A DNA stretch of 64,000 bases from Actinotalea sp. Marseille-Q4924. GTDB taxonomy: Bacteria; Actinomycetota; Actinomycetes; Actinomycetales; Cellulomonadaceae. The notes beneath the pieces were generated by a model that worked only from the letters and a program-made list of their open reading frames with translations, made no database searches and was not told where the DNA came from. Shown here piece by piece: positions 39,188-47,450 of this stretch. The translations under genes and the position numbers were made by a program. The stretch spans positions 248,001 to 312,000 of the forward strand of contig NZ_CAKAKB010000003.1 in the NCBI RefSeq assembly GCF_916618755.1. Reading direction: 5' to 3'. Within the stretch, counting starts at the first letter, position 1. The number at the start of each line of letters is the position of its first letter.

Positions 39188-40341
39188 GCCACGAGGCTGT
39201 CGCCGCCCGCGGGCAGGCCGGACCGGGTCGTCGTGACGCCGCCCCGGTGCTGCACGTGCGCGGCCGGGTCCTGCTCGGCGACGACGGCGAGACGGACGCG
39301 CTGTGGGTCGTCGGGGGGCGGGTCACGTTCACGCCGCCGCGGGGCCGCCGGTCCGCCGACGTCGTCACGCTCGACGGGTGGGCGCTGCCCGGGCTCGTGG
39401 ACCTGCACTGCCACATCGGCCTGGGCCCCGACGGCCCGGTCGACCGGGCCACGGCGCACGCGCAGGCACGGACCGACCGGGACGCCGGGACCCTGCTCGT
39501 GCGGGACGCCGGGTCGCCGAGCGACACGCGGTGGATCGACGAGCACGCCGACCTGCCCCGCGTCATCCGCGCCGGCCGCCACCTCGCCCGCCCGAGGCGG
39601 TACCTGCGCGGGTACGGCCGGGAGCTCGGGGCCGTGGGGGAGCTGCCCGCCGCCGTCGCGGAGGAGGCGCGCCGCGGTGACGGCTGGGTGAAGGTCGTCG
39701 CCGACTGGATCGACCGGGACCTGGGTACGGACGCGGACCTCACGCCGCTCTGGCCCGACGACGTCCTCGCGGCCGCGGTGGCGGTGGCGCACGACGCCGG
39801 CGCCCGGGTCACCGCCCACACGTTCGCCACCGAGGCGCTGCCGGGCCTGCTCGCGGCGGGGGTCGACTGCCTGGAGCACGGCACCGGGCTCACGCGGGAG
39901 ATGGTGGACGAGGTCGCGCGGCGCGGCGTGCCGGTCGTGCCGACCCTCGTCCAGGTCGCCAACTTCGCCGGGTTCGCGGAGCTGGCCGGTGACCGCTTCC
40001 CGCGGTACGCGGAGCGCATGCGCCGGATGCACGAGCGGCGCTACGAGCACGTCCGGGAGATGCACGAGGCAGGGGTCCGGCTGCTCCTCGGCTCGGACGC
40101 CGGCGGGACGATCGCCCACGGGCGGCTGCCGGACGAGGCCGCCGAGGTCGCCCGTGCGGGCGTCCCGGCCGCGGACGTCGTCGCCGCCGCGAGCTGGCGG
40201 GCCCGGGAGTTCCTCGGCGTGCCGGGCCTGCAGGAGGGCGCCCCCGCCGACCTCGTCGTGTACCCGGCGGACCCGCGCGAGGACGTCCGGGTGCTGGCGG
40301 CGCCGGACGCCGTCGTCCTGCGCGGCCGCGTCGTCGCCTGA
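39184..40341 (+). CDS. Amidohydrolase-family metal-dependent hydrolase
   Basis: This is a 385-residue imidazolonepropionase/dihydroorotase-like amidohydrolase. The metal ligands are visible: DLHCHIG (HxH), the later histidines in VTAHTFATEA and CLEHGTGL, and the aspartate in LLLGSDAGG. The N- and C-terminal beta-sandwich strands (VLHVRGRVLLGDDGETDALWVVGGRV; GAPADLVVYPADPREDV) are complete. It overlaps ffh by four bases. The family covers many substrates, and nothing nearby fixes one; an MFS gene follows 58 bp downstream but has its own start signals. Confidence 0.88.
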   Translation: MSHEAVAARGQAGPGRRDAAPVLHVRGRVLLGDDGETDALWVVGGRVTFTPPRGRRSADVVTLDGWALPGLVDLHCHIGLGPDGPVDRATAHAQARTDRDAGTLLVRDAGSPSDTRWIDEHADLPRVIRAGRHLARPRRYLRGYGRELGAVGELPAAVAEEARRGDGWVKVVADWIDRDLGTDADLTPLWPDDVLAAAVAVAHDAGARVTAHTFATEALPGLLAAGVDCLEHGTGLTREMVDEVARRGVPVVPTLVQVANFAGFAELAGDRFPRYAERMRRMHERRYEHVREMHEAGVRLLLGSDAGGTIAHGRLPDEAAEVARAGVPAADVVAAASWRAREFLGVPGLQEGAPADLVVYPADPREDVRVLAAPDAVVLRGRVVA

Positions 40342-40399
40342 CACGCCCGTCGGGCACCTGCCGCAGGCGGCCGCGCCCGGACGGCGACAGACTGATCGC

Positions 40400-41833
40400 G
40401 TGACCGATGCCCAGCCCACGCCGTCCGCGCCGCCGGCCGTTGCTCCCTCGCTGGAGGGCCGCCTCGACCGGCTGCCGTTCACCCGCCGTCACGGGCGGCT
40501 CGTCCTGGGCTCGGGGGTCGGCTGGGCGCTGGACGCGATGGACGTCGGGCTCGTCGCCTTCGTCATCGCCGCGCTGCGCGTGCAGTGGGACCTGGACGCG
40601 ACGCAGATGTCGTGGATCGCCGCGACCGGCTTCATGGGGATGGCCGTCGGGGCGAGCCTCGGCGGACTGCTGGCGGACCGCTTCGGACGGCGCCAGGTGT
40701 TCGCGGCCACGCTGCTCGTGTACGGGCTCGCCACCGGGGCCTCGGCCCTCGCGACGACGGTCGCGGCGCTCATGGCGCTGCGGTTCGTCGTCGGACTGGG
40801 CCTCGGTGCGGAGCTGCCGGTCGCCTCGACGCTGGTCAGCGAGCTGGCGCCGGCCCGGATCCGGGGGCGCGTCGTCGTCGTCCTCGAGGCGTTCTGGGCG
40901 GTCGGCTGGATCCTCGCGGCGGTCATCGGCTACCTGGTCGTGCCGGCGAGCGACGACGGCTGGCGCTGGGCGCTCTTCATCGGGGCCGCGCCCGCGCTGT
41001 ACGCGATCGTCGTCCGCCGGGGGTTGCCGGAGTCCGTGCGGTTCCTCCTCGCGACCGGTCGCCACGCGGAGGCGGAGCGCGTCGTGCGCGGCTTCGAGGA
41101 GTCGGCGCCCCTGCGGGGAGGGACGGCGACGCCCGCCTCGCCGGCCCCCGTGGGGACCGGGCCCGACGCGGGCGCGTCGACCGCGGCGGTGACCTCCTCC
41201 GCCGCCACGCCGGACGACGTCGGCACCGGGAGGGGGACCGGTGGGCCGCGGGCGCTGTGGGCCCGCCCCCTGCGCCGTCGCACCGCCGCGGCATGGACGG
41301 TGTGGTTCTTCGTCAACCTGTCGTACTACGGCGCCTTCGTGTGGCTGCCGTCCCTGCTCGTCTCGGCGGGGTACACGCTCGTGCAGTCGTTCGGGTACAC
41401 GCTGGTCATCACGCTCGCGCAGCTGCCCGGCTACGCGGCTGCGGCCGTGCTCGTCGAGGTCTGGGGGCGCCGACCGACCCTCGCGACGTTCCTCCTGGGC
41501 TCCGCCGTGTCGGCGGCGCTGTTCGGTGCCGCGTCGGGCACGACGCAGGTCCTCGTGGCGGGGATGCTGCTCTCCTTCTTCAACCTCGGCGCCTGGGGTG
41601 CCCTGTACGCCGTGACCCCGGAGATCTACCCCACCGCGCTGCGGGCGACAGGTGCCGGGTGGGCGGCCGGCTTCGGGCGCATCGCGTCGATCATCGCCCC
41701 GCTGTCCGTACCGCCCCTCCTCGTCTCGGGCGGGCCGGGGCTCGTCTTCGGCGTGTTCTCCGGCGCGTTCGTGCTCGCCGCGGCCGCTTCGCTGGCCCTG
41801 CCCGAGCTCCGCGGGCGGTCGCTCGCGCCCTGA
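40400..41833 (+). CDS. MFS transporter, sugar/organic-acid porter type
   Basis: This is a 477-residue transporter with twelve hydrophobic segments. The MFS motifs GLLADRFGRRQVF (between helices 2 and 3) and GLPESVRFLLATGR (before the central loop) are typical of the metabolite:H+ symporter and sugar porter groups, such as AraE/NiaP-like proteins. The central loop is Ala/Thr/Gly-rich. GTG 40400 follows CAGACT (40388-40393) by 6 bp and lacks a Shine-Dalgarno sequence, so a leaderless message is likely. Substrate unknown; niacin- or aromatic-acid-type transport are family possibilities. Confidence 0.88.
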   Translation: MTDAQPTPSAPPAVAPSLEGRLDRLPFTRRHGRLVLGSGVGWALDAMDVGLVAFVIAALRVQWDLDATQMSWIAATGFMGMAVGASLGGLLADRFGRRQVFAATLLVYGLATGASALATTVAALMALRFVVGLGLGAELPVASTLVSELAPARIRGRVVVVLEAFWAVGWILAAVIGYLVVPASDDGWRWALFIGAAPALYAIVVRRGLPESVRFLLATGRHAEAERVVRGFEESAPLRGGTATPASPAPVGTGPDAGASTAAVTSSAATPDDVGTGRGTGGPRALWARPLRRRTAAAWTVWFFVNLSYYGAFVWLPSLLVSAGYTLVQSFGYTLVITLAQLPGYAAAAVLVEVWGRRPTLATFLLGSAVSAALFGAASGTTQVLVAGMLLSFFNLGAWGALYAVTPEIYPTALRATGAGWAAGFGRIASIIAPLSVPPLLVSGGPGLVFGVFSGAFVLAAAASLALPELRGRSLAP

Positions 41834-41931
41834 GCCCGTGGCCGACGGGGTCGCTGCGCCTCGAGGTCCGGGCGGCACGCGCGGCCGGTGCAGCGGCCGG
41901 TGGACGGCGGTGCGCCGCCGTCCCCGGCGTC

Positions 41932-41940
41932 TGGCAGAAT
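41932..41940 (+). promoter_or_regulatory. rpsP extended -10 promoter
   Basis: TGG-CAGAAT ends at 41940, 129 bp before rpsP. The same TGGCAGAATG string precedes rplS. No clear -35 box is present, which the TGn extension can compensate for. Confidence 0.6.
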
Positions 41941-42068
41941 GACCCGCTGTACTCGGCCCGGCCGGCCCCTCTACCCGGCCGGGATCCGCGTCCCTGGTCT
42001 CCGCTCCCGCCTACCCCACGGGCCGGTGCGCGGTGACCACCCCAGCCGAACCAGGAGAGACCACCACA

Positions 42069-42524
42069 GTGGCCGTCAAGATCCGTCTGAAGCGCCTCGG
42101 CAAGATCCGGGCGCCGTACTACCGCATCGTCGTGGCCGACTCGCGTACCAAGCGTGACGGCCGCGTCATCGAGGAGATCGGCAAGTACCACCCGACCGAG
42201 GAGCCCTCGCTCATCGAGGTGCAGTCCGAGCGGGCGCAGCACTGGCTGAGCGTCGGTGCGCAGCCGACCGAGCAGGTGCTCGCGATCCTCAAGGTCACGG
42301 GTGACTGGCAGAAGTTCAAGGGCCTCCCGGGCGCCGAGGGCACCCTCCGGGTCAAGGACCGCTCCGGTGACGACGGCGCCGCCGCCGCGGCCGTCAAGGC
42401 CGCTGCCGACGCGGCCGAGAAGGCCAAGGCCAAGGCCTCCGAGAAGAAGGCCGCCGCTCCGGAGGCGCCCGCCGCCGAGGCGTCGGAGCAGGAGCAGGCC
42501 GACACCGCGGAGGAGCAGGCCTGA
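42069..42524 (+). CDS. rpsP: 30S ribosomal protein S16
   Basis: S16 is a primary small-subunit protein. The start [26 protein letters not shown] is diagnostic. The conserved part ends near residue 85; about 65 further residues form an Ala/Lys/Glu-rich tail ([18 protein letters not shown] then [10 protein letters not shown]), so the 151-residue protein is long for the family (E. coli 82). GTG 42069 has AGGAG 15 bp upstream. Overlap TGATG with the KH-protein gene. The operon continues rimM-trmD-rplS, but with hairpins in between. Confidence 0.97.
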   Translation: MAVKIRLKRLGKIRAPYYRIVVADSRTKRDGRVIEEIGKYHPTEEPSLIEVQSERAQHWLSVGAQPTEQVLAILKVTGDWQKFKGLPGAEGTLRVKDRSGDDGAAAAAVKAAADAAEKAKAKASEKKAAAPEAPAAEASEQEQADTAEEQA

Positions 42525-42763
42525 TGCTCGCCGACGCCCTGGAGCACCTCGTGCGGGGGATCGTCGACCACCCGGACGACGTCCGGGTGAACGCACGGTC
42601 GCTGCGTCGCGGGGAGCTCCTCGAGGTGAGGGTGCACCCCTCGGACCTCGGACGGGTGATCGGCCGCAACGGCCGGACGGCGCGCGCCCTGCGCACCGTC
42701 GTCGGCGCTCTCGCGCCGCAGGGGTCGGTCCGGGTCGACGTCGTGGACGTCGACCGGCGCTGA
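42524..42763 (+). CDS. khpA: KH-domain RNA-binding protein (KhpA)
   Basis: This small (79-residue) single-KH RNA-binding protein is always found between rpsP and rimM in actinobacteria and firmicutes. The KH GXXG loop is RVIGRNGRTARALRTVV near residues 44-60. KhpA forms complexes with the Jag/KhpB protein and binds RNA in other Gram-positives. The ATG overlaps the rpsP stop. A strong hairpin follows the stop by 14 bp. Confidence 0.93.
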   Translation: MLADALEHLVRGIVDHPDDVRVNARSLRRGELLEVRVHPSDLGRVIGRNGRTARALRTVVGALAPQGSVRVDVVDVDRR

Positions 42764-42777
42764 CCGGCACGACATCG

Positions 42778-42817
42778 CGGCGCAGGCCCGGTCCCCGCGG
42801 GGGCCGGGCCTGCGCCG
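42778..42817 (+). terminator. Hairpin between khpA and rimM
   Basis: A 14-bp perfect stem (42778-42791 with 42804-42817) continues into an inner CCCC-GC-GGGG helix. It should terminate or attenuate the rpsP-khpA message before rimM. Confidence 0.65.
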
Positions 42818-42893
42818 TCCCGGGCAGGACGCCGGCGATGCCTCACGGGCAGGCCGTCGACGGACCGGCCGTACGGACACGGAACGGAGCACG

Positions 42894-43451
42894 ATGCAGC
42901 TGACCGTCGCGACCCTCGGGCGACCCCACGGACTGCGGGGCGAGCTCGCGCTCGACGTGCGCACCGACCGACCGGAGGACCGGTTCGCCGTCGGCGCCGT
43001 CCTGCAGACGGTCCCGGCTGCCGTCGGGCCGCTGACGGTGCGCGCGACGCGGGTGCTCAACGGCCGGTGGTACGCCAGCTTCGCGGAGATCGGCGACCGC
43101 ACCCGCGCGGAGGAGGTCCGGGGCGTCGAGCTCGTCGTCGAGGCCGAGGTCTCCGACGAGGAGGACGCCTGGTACCCGCACGAGCTCGTCGGCCTGCGGG
43201 CCGAGCGCCCTGACGGCGAGCTCGTCGGCGAGGTCGTGGGGCTGGAGCACCTGCCCGCCCAGGACGCGCTCCTGATCCGCGAGCCCGACGGGGCGCGGAC
43301 GCTCGTCCCGTTCGTCCGCGCGATCGTCCCCGTCGTGGACGTGCCCGGCGGCCGCGTCGTCGTCGACGCGCCGCAGGGGCTGCTGGCCGCGGACGCGCCC
43401 GCCGACGAGGAGGACGACGCCGACGACGGCGCCGCCCGCCCCAAGGCCTGA
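42894..43451 (+). CDS. rimM: Ribosome maturation factor RimM
   Basis: RimM helps mature the 30S head and binds S19. The N-terminal barrel begins [20 protein letters not shown]; the PRC-like C-terminal domain contains [14 protein letters not shown] and [23 protein letters not shown], ending in the conserved D-P/V-G/P-G-R pattern, then a short acidic tail ([10 protein letters not shown]). The 185-residue length is usual. The ATG follows CGGAG. trmD starts one base after the stop. Confidence 0.95.
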   Translation: MQLTVATLGRPHGLRGELALDVRTDRPEDRFAVGAVLQTVPAAVGPLTVRATRVLNGRWYASFAEIGDRTRAEEVRGVELVVEAEVSDEEDAWYPHELVGLRAERPDGELVGEVVGLEHLPAQDALLIREPDGARTLVPFVRAIVPVVDVPGGRVVVDAPQGLLAADAPADEEDDADDGAARPKA

Positions 43452-43452
43452 C

Positions 43453-44319
43453 GTGCGCATCGACGTCGTCACCATCTTCCCGGAGTACCTCGCGCCCCTG
43501 GACCTGTCCCTCGTGGGCAAGGCTCGTCGCGCGGGTCTCCTCGACCTGCGCGTGCACGACCTGCGCGGATGGACGACGGACCGGCACCGCACCGTCGACG
43601 ACACGCCGATCGGCGGCGGCGCCGGCATGGTGATGCGTCCGGACGTCTGGGGCGACGCCCTCGACGAGCTCCTCGGCGAGGACAGCGCCGTGGAGCTCCT
43701 CGTCCCGACGCCGTCGGGCCGGCCGTTCACGCAGCGTGTCGCGGAGCGGCTCGCGACGGCTCCGCGCCTGGTCCTCGCCTGCGGGCGCTACGAGGGGATC
43801 GACGCGCGCGTCGCGGAGCACTACCGCGGCCGCGGCGTCGCGGTCACCGAGGTGTCCCTCGGGGACTACGTGCTCAACGGCGGGGAGGTCGCCGCGCTCG
43901 TCGTGGTGGAGGCGGTCGCCCGACTGCTGCCCGGCGTGGTCGGCAACCCGGAGTCCCTCGTGGAGGAGTCGCACGGGGCGGCCGGGCTCCTGGAGTACCC
44001 CGTCTACACGCGGCCGCCGCAGTGGCGCGGGCACGACGTGCCGGACGTGCTGCTCAGCGGCCACCACGCCCGGATCGCGCGGTGGCGACGCGACCGAGCC
44101 CTCGAGCGCACCGCTGCGCGGCGCCCGGACCTCCTGCGGCGGCTGGCGGTCGACGGGCTGGACGCCGACGACCGCCGGGTTCTGGCGGGCCTCGGCTGGT
44201 CGGTCGGCGTCGAGGGACCCGTCCCGGCGGCGGGTGCCGCGAGGGACGACGACGGCGCACCGCCGGGCGGCTCCCGGCGCGAGGACCCCGCGCACGGGGA
44301 GGACACGGCGTCCGGCTGA
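43453..44319 (+). CDS. trmD: tRNA (guanine-N1)-methyltransferase TrmD
   Basis: TrmD methylates G37 of tRNAs with SAM bound in a trefoil knot. The start [16 protein letters not shown], the [17 protein letters not shown] loop, [13 protein letters not shown] and the knot segment [16 protein letters not shown] are all intact. The C-terminal domain extends to 288 residues with an Ala/Gly/Asp-rich tail of about 35 residues beyond the conserved end. GTG 43453 starts right after rimM. The rplS promoter lies 12 bp after the stop. Confidence 0.97.
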   Translation: MRIDVVTIFPEYLAPLDLSLVGKARRAGLLDLRVHDLRGWTTDRHRTVDDTPIGGGAGMVMRPDVWGDALDELLGEDSAVELLVPTPSGRPFTQRVAERLATAPRLVLACGRYEGIDARVAEHYRGRGVAVTEVSLGDYVLNGGEVAALVVVEAVARLLPGVVGNPESLVEESHGAAGLLEYPVYTRPPQWRGHDVPDVLLSGHHARIARWRRDRALERTAARRPDLLRRLAVDGLDADDRRVLAGLGWSVGVEGPVPAAGAARDDDGAPPGGSRREDPAHGEDTASG

Positions 44320-44330
44320 CGCGGTCCGTG

Positions 44331-44339
44331 TGGCAGAAT
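44331..44339 (+). promoter_or_regulatory. rplS extended -10 promoter
   Basis: TGG-CAGAAT (44331-44339) is identical to the rpsP box and lies 12 bp after the trmD stop, so rplS has its own promoter with a leader of about 140 nt. Confidence 0.6.
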
Positions 44340-44345
44340 GGCCGG

Positions 44346-44488
44346 TCGGTGTGCGTCGGCCGCGTCTCTGCCACAGGGGAGACGACCACGGCCCGGCCCC
44401 CGGGCCGGCACACGACCCGATCCGACGAGGCAGCGCCGCTGCCCGTGACGACGTGCCTGACCTGTGGCAGGGCGGAGGAGTGACCACC
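44346..44488 (+). promoter_or_regulatory. Structured rplS leader
   Basis: CTGCCACAGG (44368-44377) and CCTGTGGCAG (44461-44470) form a perfect 10-bp long-range stem that ends four bases before the GGAGGAG ribosome-binding site (44474-44480). Inside it, a GGCCCGG/CCGGGCC hairpin can form. The position suggests control of L19 translation, as ribosomal protein leaders do elsewhere; no named leader family is recognised. Confidence 0.5.
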
Positions 44489-44848
44489 ATGCACATTCTC
44501 GACTCGGTCGACGCAGCATCGCTGCGGTCCGACATCCCGGCGTTCCGCCCGGGCGACACCGTCAAGGTCAACGTCAAGGTCGTCGAGGGCACCCGCTCCC
44601 GCATCCAGGCGTTCCAGGGCGTCGTGATCCGCCGCCAGGGCGGCGGTGTCCGGGAGACCTTCACGGTCCGCAAGATCAGCTTCGGCGTCGGCGTCGAGCG
44701 CACGTTCCCGGTGCACTCCCCGAGCGTGGAGTCGATCGAGGTCGTCACCCGTGGTGACGTGCGGCGCGCGAAGCTGTACTACCTGCGCGCGCTCCGCGGC
44801 AAGAAGGCCAAGATCAAGGAGAAGCGCGAGACCCCGGCTCCCAAGTGA
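44489..44848 (+). CDS. rplS: 50S ribosomal protein L19
   Basis: L19 sits at the subunit interface. The sequence [42 protein letters not shown] and [21 protein letters not shown] is diagnostic; the basic C-terminal helix [18 protein letters not shown] follows. Length 119 residues. The ATG at 44489 is preferred because GGAGGAG lies nine bases upstream; a GTG at 44480 would overlap that site. A strong terminator follows 15 bp after the stop. Confidence 0.98.
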   Translation: MHILDSVDAASLRSDIPAFRPGDTVKVNVKVVEGTRSRIQAFQGVVIRRQGGGVRETFTVRKISFGVGVERTFPVHSPSVESIEVVTRGDVRRAKLYYLRALRGKKAKIKEKRETPAPK

Positions 44849-44863
44849 CGCCGGACGACCTCG

Positions 44864-44899
44864 CGACGGGCGGTCACTCCTCGGAGTGGCCGCCCGTCG
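44864..44899 (+). terminator. Terminator after rplS
   Basis: A 17-bp stem (44864-44880 with 44883-44899, one G-U wobble) lies 15 bp after the rplS stop. It separates rplS from lepB and argues against a longer lepB start at 44845. Confidence 0.75.
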
Positions 44900-44991
44900 G
44901 CGTCGGACCCACCGCCGACGGCGACACGACGACGCCGCGCGCCGCGTCCGTGGAGCCTGACGGGCCGGGCCGGCATGGCACAGTGGGCCCC

Positions 44992-45726
44992 GTGACGTCC
45001 CGCCACTCCCGCCACGCCACCGGAGCGACGGACGACCCGACGGCGGCGGAGCACCGCGGCGGCTTCGGCGCCTGGCTGCGCGAGACGGTGATCATCGTGG
45101 TCAGCGCACTCGTGCTCTCGCTGGTTATCAAGACGTATCTCGTCCAGGCGTTCTACATCCCGAGCAGCTCGATGGAGCAGACGCTGCTGGTGGGCGACCG
45201 GGTCCTGGTCTCCAAGCTCGCCCCGGGCCCCCTCGAGCTGAGCCGGGGCGACGTCGTCGTCTTCAAGGACCCCGGCGGCTGGCTGCCCGAGATGCCGACG
45301 GCGCCGCAGCCGGTGTGGCGGCAGCGGCTCACCGACGTCCTCACCTACGTCGGTCTCCTGCCGCAGGACTCGGGGGAGCACCTCATCAAGCGGGTGGTGG
45401 GTCTGCCGGGCGACGAGGTGGCGTGCTGCGACGACGACGGCCGCGTCACCGTCAACGGCGCGCCGATCGAGGAGACGTACCTCGCCGACGGCGCGCGGCC
45501 GAGCGAGGTGGAGTTCACCACGACCGTGCCGGCGGGGAGCCTGTGGGTCATGGGCGACAACCGGCAGAACTCCCAGGACTCCCGGTACAAGCAGGGGTCT
45601 CCCGGAGGTGGCAGCATCCCGGTCGACAACGTCGTCGGTACGGCGTTCGTCACCGTCTGGCCCGTCGACCGGTGGCAGCTCCTGCGCAACCCGGGAGCCG
45701 TCTTCGAGGAGGTCCCGCAACCGTGA
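44992..45726 (+). CDS. lepB: Signal peptidase I LepB
   Basis: LepB cleaves signal peptides at the membrane. One N-terminal transmembrane segment (VIIVVSALVLSLVIKTYLV) precedes the catalytic serine in YIPSSSMEQTLLVGDRVLVSKL and the lysine in HLIKRVVGLPGDEV; GSLWVMGDNRQNSQDSR is the conserved box E. GTG 44992 is chosen: CACAGT (44979-44984) lies 7 bp upstream, giving a leaderless start, and a terminator lies inside any longer reading from 44845. Length 244 residues. The stop overlaps rnhB. Confidence 0.93.
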   Translation: MTSRHSRHATGATDDPTAAEHRGGFGAWLRETVIIVVSALVLSLVIKTYLVQAFYIPSSSMEQTLLVGDRVLVSKLAPGPLELSRGDVVVFKDPGGWLPEMPTAPQPVWRQRLTDVLTYVGLLPQDSGEHLIKRVVGLPGDEVACCDDDGRVTVNGAPIEETYLADGARPSEVEFTTTVPAGSLWVMGDNRQNSQDSRYKQGSPGGGSIPVDNVVGTAFVTVWPVDRWQLLRNPGAVFEEVPQP

Positions 45727-46595
45727 CCGTGCGCTCGGGCCCACGCCCCGACCTGCGGATGGAACGCGCCCTGCTGCGCAGCGGTGCGCGGGTCGTCGTC
45801 GGCATGGACGAGGTGGGACGGGGGGCCCTCGCCGGTCCGGTGACCGTCGGTGCCGTCGCCGTGGACCTCACCACGCGCACGTGCCCGCAGGGCGTGGCGG
45901 ACTCCAAGCTCCTCACCGCTGCCTCCCGGGAGCGCCTGCTCCCCGCGCTGGGACGCTGGGGCCTGGCACGCGGCGTCGGCCACGCGGGGCCGGACGAGAT
46001 CGACCGGCTGGGGATCATCGCGGCCCTCCGGCTCGCCGGTCGTCGTGCGGTCGCTGCGCTGGGCGTCGAGGTCGACCTCGTCCTGCTGGACGGCTCCCAC
46101 GACTGGCTGACCACGCCGGCGGAGCTCGACCTCTTCGGCGAGGACTCGCCCGCGGCGGCCGTGGACCCGTGGTCGCGCATCGCGGTGCGTACGCGCGTCA
46201 AGGCGGACCAGCGGTGCGCCTCCGTCGCCGCCGCGAGCATCCTGGCCAAGTGCCGACGGGACGCCCTCATGACGGCCCACGCGCACGACCACCCGGCGTA
46301 CGGCTGGGCGGAGAACAAGGGGTACGGCGCGCCGGAGCACGTCGAGGCGCTGCGTCGGCTCGGCCCGTCCCCCCTGCACCGGACGAGCTGGCGGCTCCCG
46401 ACCGCGGACGACGTCGAGGACGGCGTCGTGGAGGAGCTCGCGGACGTCGTGGACGCACTGGTGGACGTCGCGGGTCACGTCGAGGACGACGTCGTCGGGA
46501 CCGAGACGGGTGGCAGGGACGGCACGGACGGCCGCGCCGGCTCGGGCGTCCCGGACGCCGACGAGCGGCGCGGATGGGCGATGATGGACGCGTGA
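45723..46595 (+). CDS. rnhB: Ribonuclease HII
   Basis: RNase HII removes ribonucleotides embedded in DNA. The acidic active site is visible: [14 protein letters not shown] (Asp-Glu), the aspartate in DLVLLDGSHDW and KADQRCASVAAASILAK, and HPAYGWAENKGYGAPEH later. GTG 45723 overlaps the lepB stop. The 290-residue protein has an acidic C-terminal tail of about 60 residues (GVVEELADVVDALVDVAGHV onwards) beyond the enzyme fold. Its last codons contain the -10-like box of the next gene. Confidence 0.96.
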   Translation: MTVRSGPRPDLRMERALLRSGARVVVGMDEVGRGALAGPVTVGAVAVDLTTRTCPQGVADSKLLTAASRERLLPALGRWGLARGVGHAGPDEIDRLGIIAALRLAGRRAVAALGVEVDLVLLDGSHDWLTTPAELDLFGEDSPAAAVDPWSRIAVRTRVKADQRCASVAAASILAKCRRDALMTAHAHDHPAYGWAENKGYGAPEHVEALRRLGPSPLHRTSWRLPTADDVEDGVVEELADVVDALVDVAGHVEDDVVGTETGGRDGTDGRAGSGVPDADERRGWAMMDA

Positions 46596-46915
46596 GCGCC
46601 GAGGACCTGGAGAACTACGAGACGGACATGGAGCTCGCCCTCTACCGCGAGTACCGGGACGTCGTGAACCTCTTCTCGTACGTCGTGGAGACCGAGCGCC
46701 GGTTCTACCTGGCCAACCAGGTCGACCTGCAGGTGCGGTCGGCGGCGGGCGAGGTGTACTTCGAGCTGACCCTCGCCGACGCCTGGGTGTGGGACGTCTA
46801 CCGCAGTGCCCGCTTCGTGAAGTCCGTGCGCGTCGTGACGTTCAAGGACGTCAACGTCGAGGAGCTGGCGAAGGCGGACCTCGACGTGCCGGACGGCGGC
46901 GGCTTCCGGCGCTGA
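46592..46915 (+). CDS. DUF2469 conserved actinobacterial protein
   Basis: This 107-residue protein is conserved next to rnhB across actinobacteria and has no assigned function. The sequence MSAEDLENYETDMELALYRE (GTG start) and FSYVVETERRFYLANQVDL, ELTLADAWVWDVYRSARFVK are characteristic. GTG 46592 lies 6 bp after GATGAT (46580-46585), so it can be transcribed leaderless from within rnhB, and it overlaps the rnhB stop. No membrane segment or metal motif is seen. Confidence 0.9.
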   Translation: MSAEDLENYETDMELALYREYRDVVNLFSYVVETERRFYLANQVDLQVRSAAGEVYFELTLADAWVWDVYRSARFVKSVRVVTFKDVNVEELAKADLDVPDGGGFRR

Positions 46916-47093
46916 GGTCGACGGGGCGGCGCGCGACCGAGGTCGACCGCGCTCGCCGCCGAGGTGGGCCGTGCGGTGTGCGCCGCCCGCACGTCCTCCC
47001 CAGGTCGTCCTCGGGCGCCGTCGTCCCCAGCAGGGTCGGTCCGCCCGTGCCGCCTCCGCGCCGCCCGCCGAGGCTCGGCGCGGAGGTGGTCGC

Positions 47094-47450
47094 GTGCGCG
47101 CCAAGGACGCAGTGGGCAGGTACGGGGAGCAGGTGGCGGTCACGCACCTGCTCGCCGCCGGCTGGGAGGTGCTCGACCGGAACTGGCGCGGCCGCTGCGG
47201 TGAGCTCGACGTCGTCGCCCTCGAGGGCGACGAGCTCGTCGTCGTCGAGGTGAAGACGCGCAGCGGTGACGGGTTCGGGCACCCCGCCGAGGCGGTGACG
47301 GCCGTGAAGCTGGCCCGCCTGCGTCGCCTGGCGGGGGAGTGGCTGCACGAGCACGACCTGCGGCCGGCGAGCGTGCGGATCGACGTCGTCGCCGTCCGGA
47401 CGTCGCGCCGCGGAGCGGCGACCGTCGAGCACCTGCGGGGCGTGCTGTGA
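47094..47450 (+). CDS. YraN family endonuclease-like protein
   Basis: This is a 118-residue protein of the UPF0102 (YraN) family with a Holliday-resolvase-like fold. The nuclease-type motif is clear: NWRGRCGELDVVALEGDELVVVEVKTR (Glu-Asp ... Glu-x-Lys). VGRYGEQVAVTHLLAAGWEV starts the fold. GTG 47094 follows GGAGG (47082-47086). It overlaps comM (GTGCTGTGA arrangement), and next to ComM and DprA a role in processing incoming or damaged DNA is plausible but unproven. The 178 bp upstream holds only a GAGGTCGAC direct repeat. Confidence 0.9.
   Translation: MRAKDAVGRYGEQVAVTHLLAAGWEVLDRNWRGRCGELDVVALEGDELVVVEVKTRSGDGFGHPAEAVTAVKLARLRRLAGEWLHEHDLRPASVRIDVVAVRTSRRGAATVEHLRGVL

Noticed and set aside
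44845-44991. Longer LepB start at GTG 44845
   Set aside because: A 17-bp terminator hairpin lies inside this stretch, the extra residues are low-complexity, and a -10-like CACAGT box sits 7 bp before GTG 44992.
46914-46949. GAGGTCGAC direct repeat as a regulatory site
   Set aside because: Only two copies in GC-rich DNA, with no promoter boxes beside them; likely chance.
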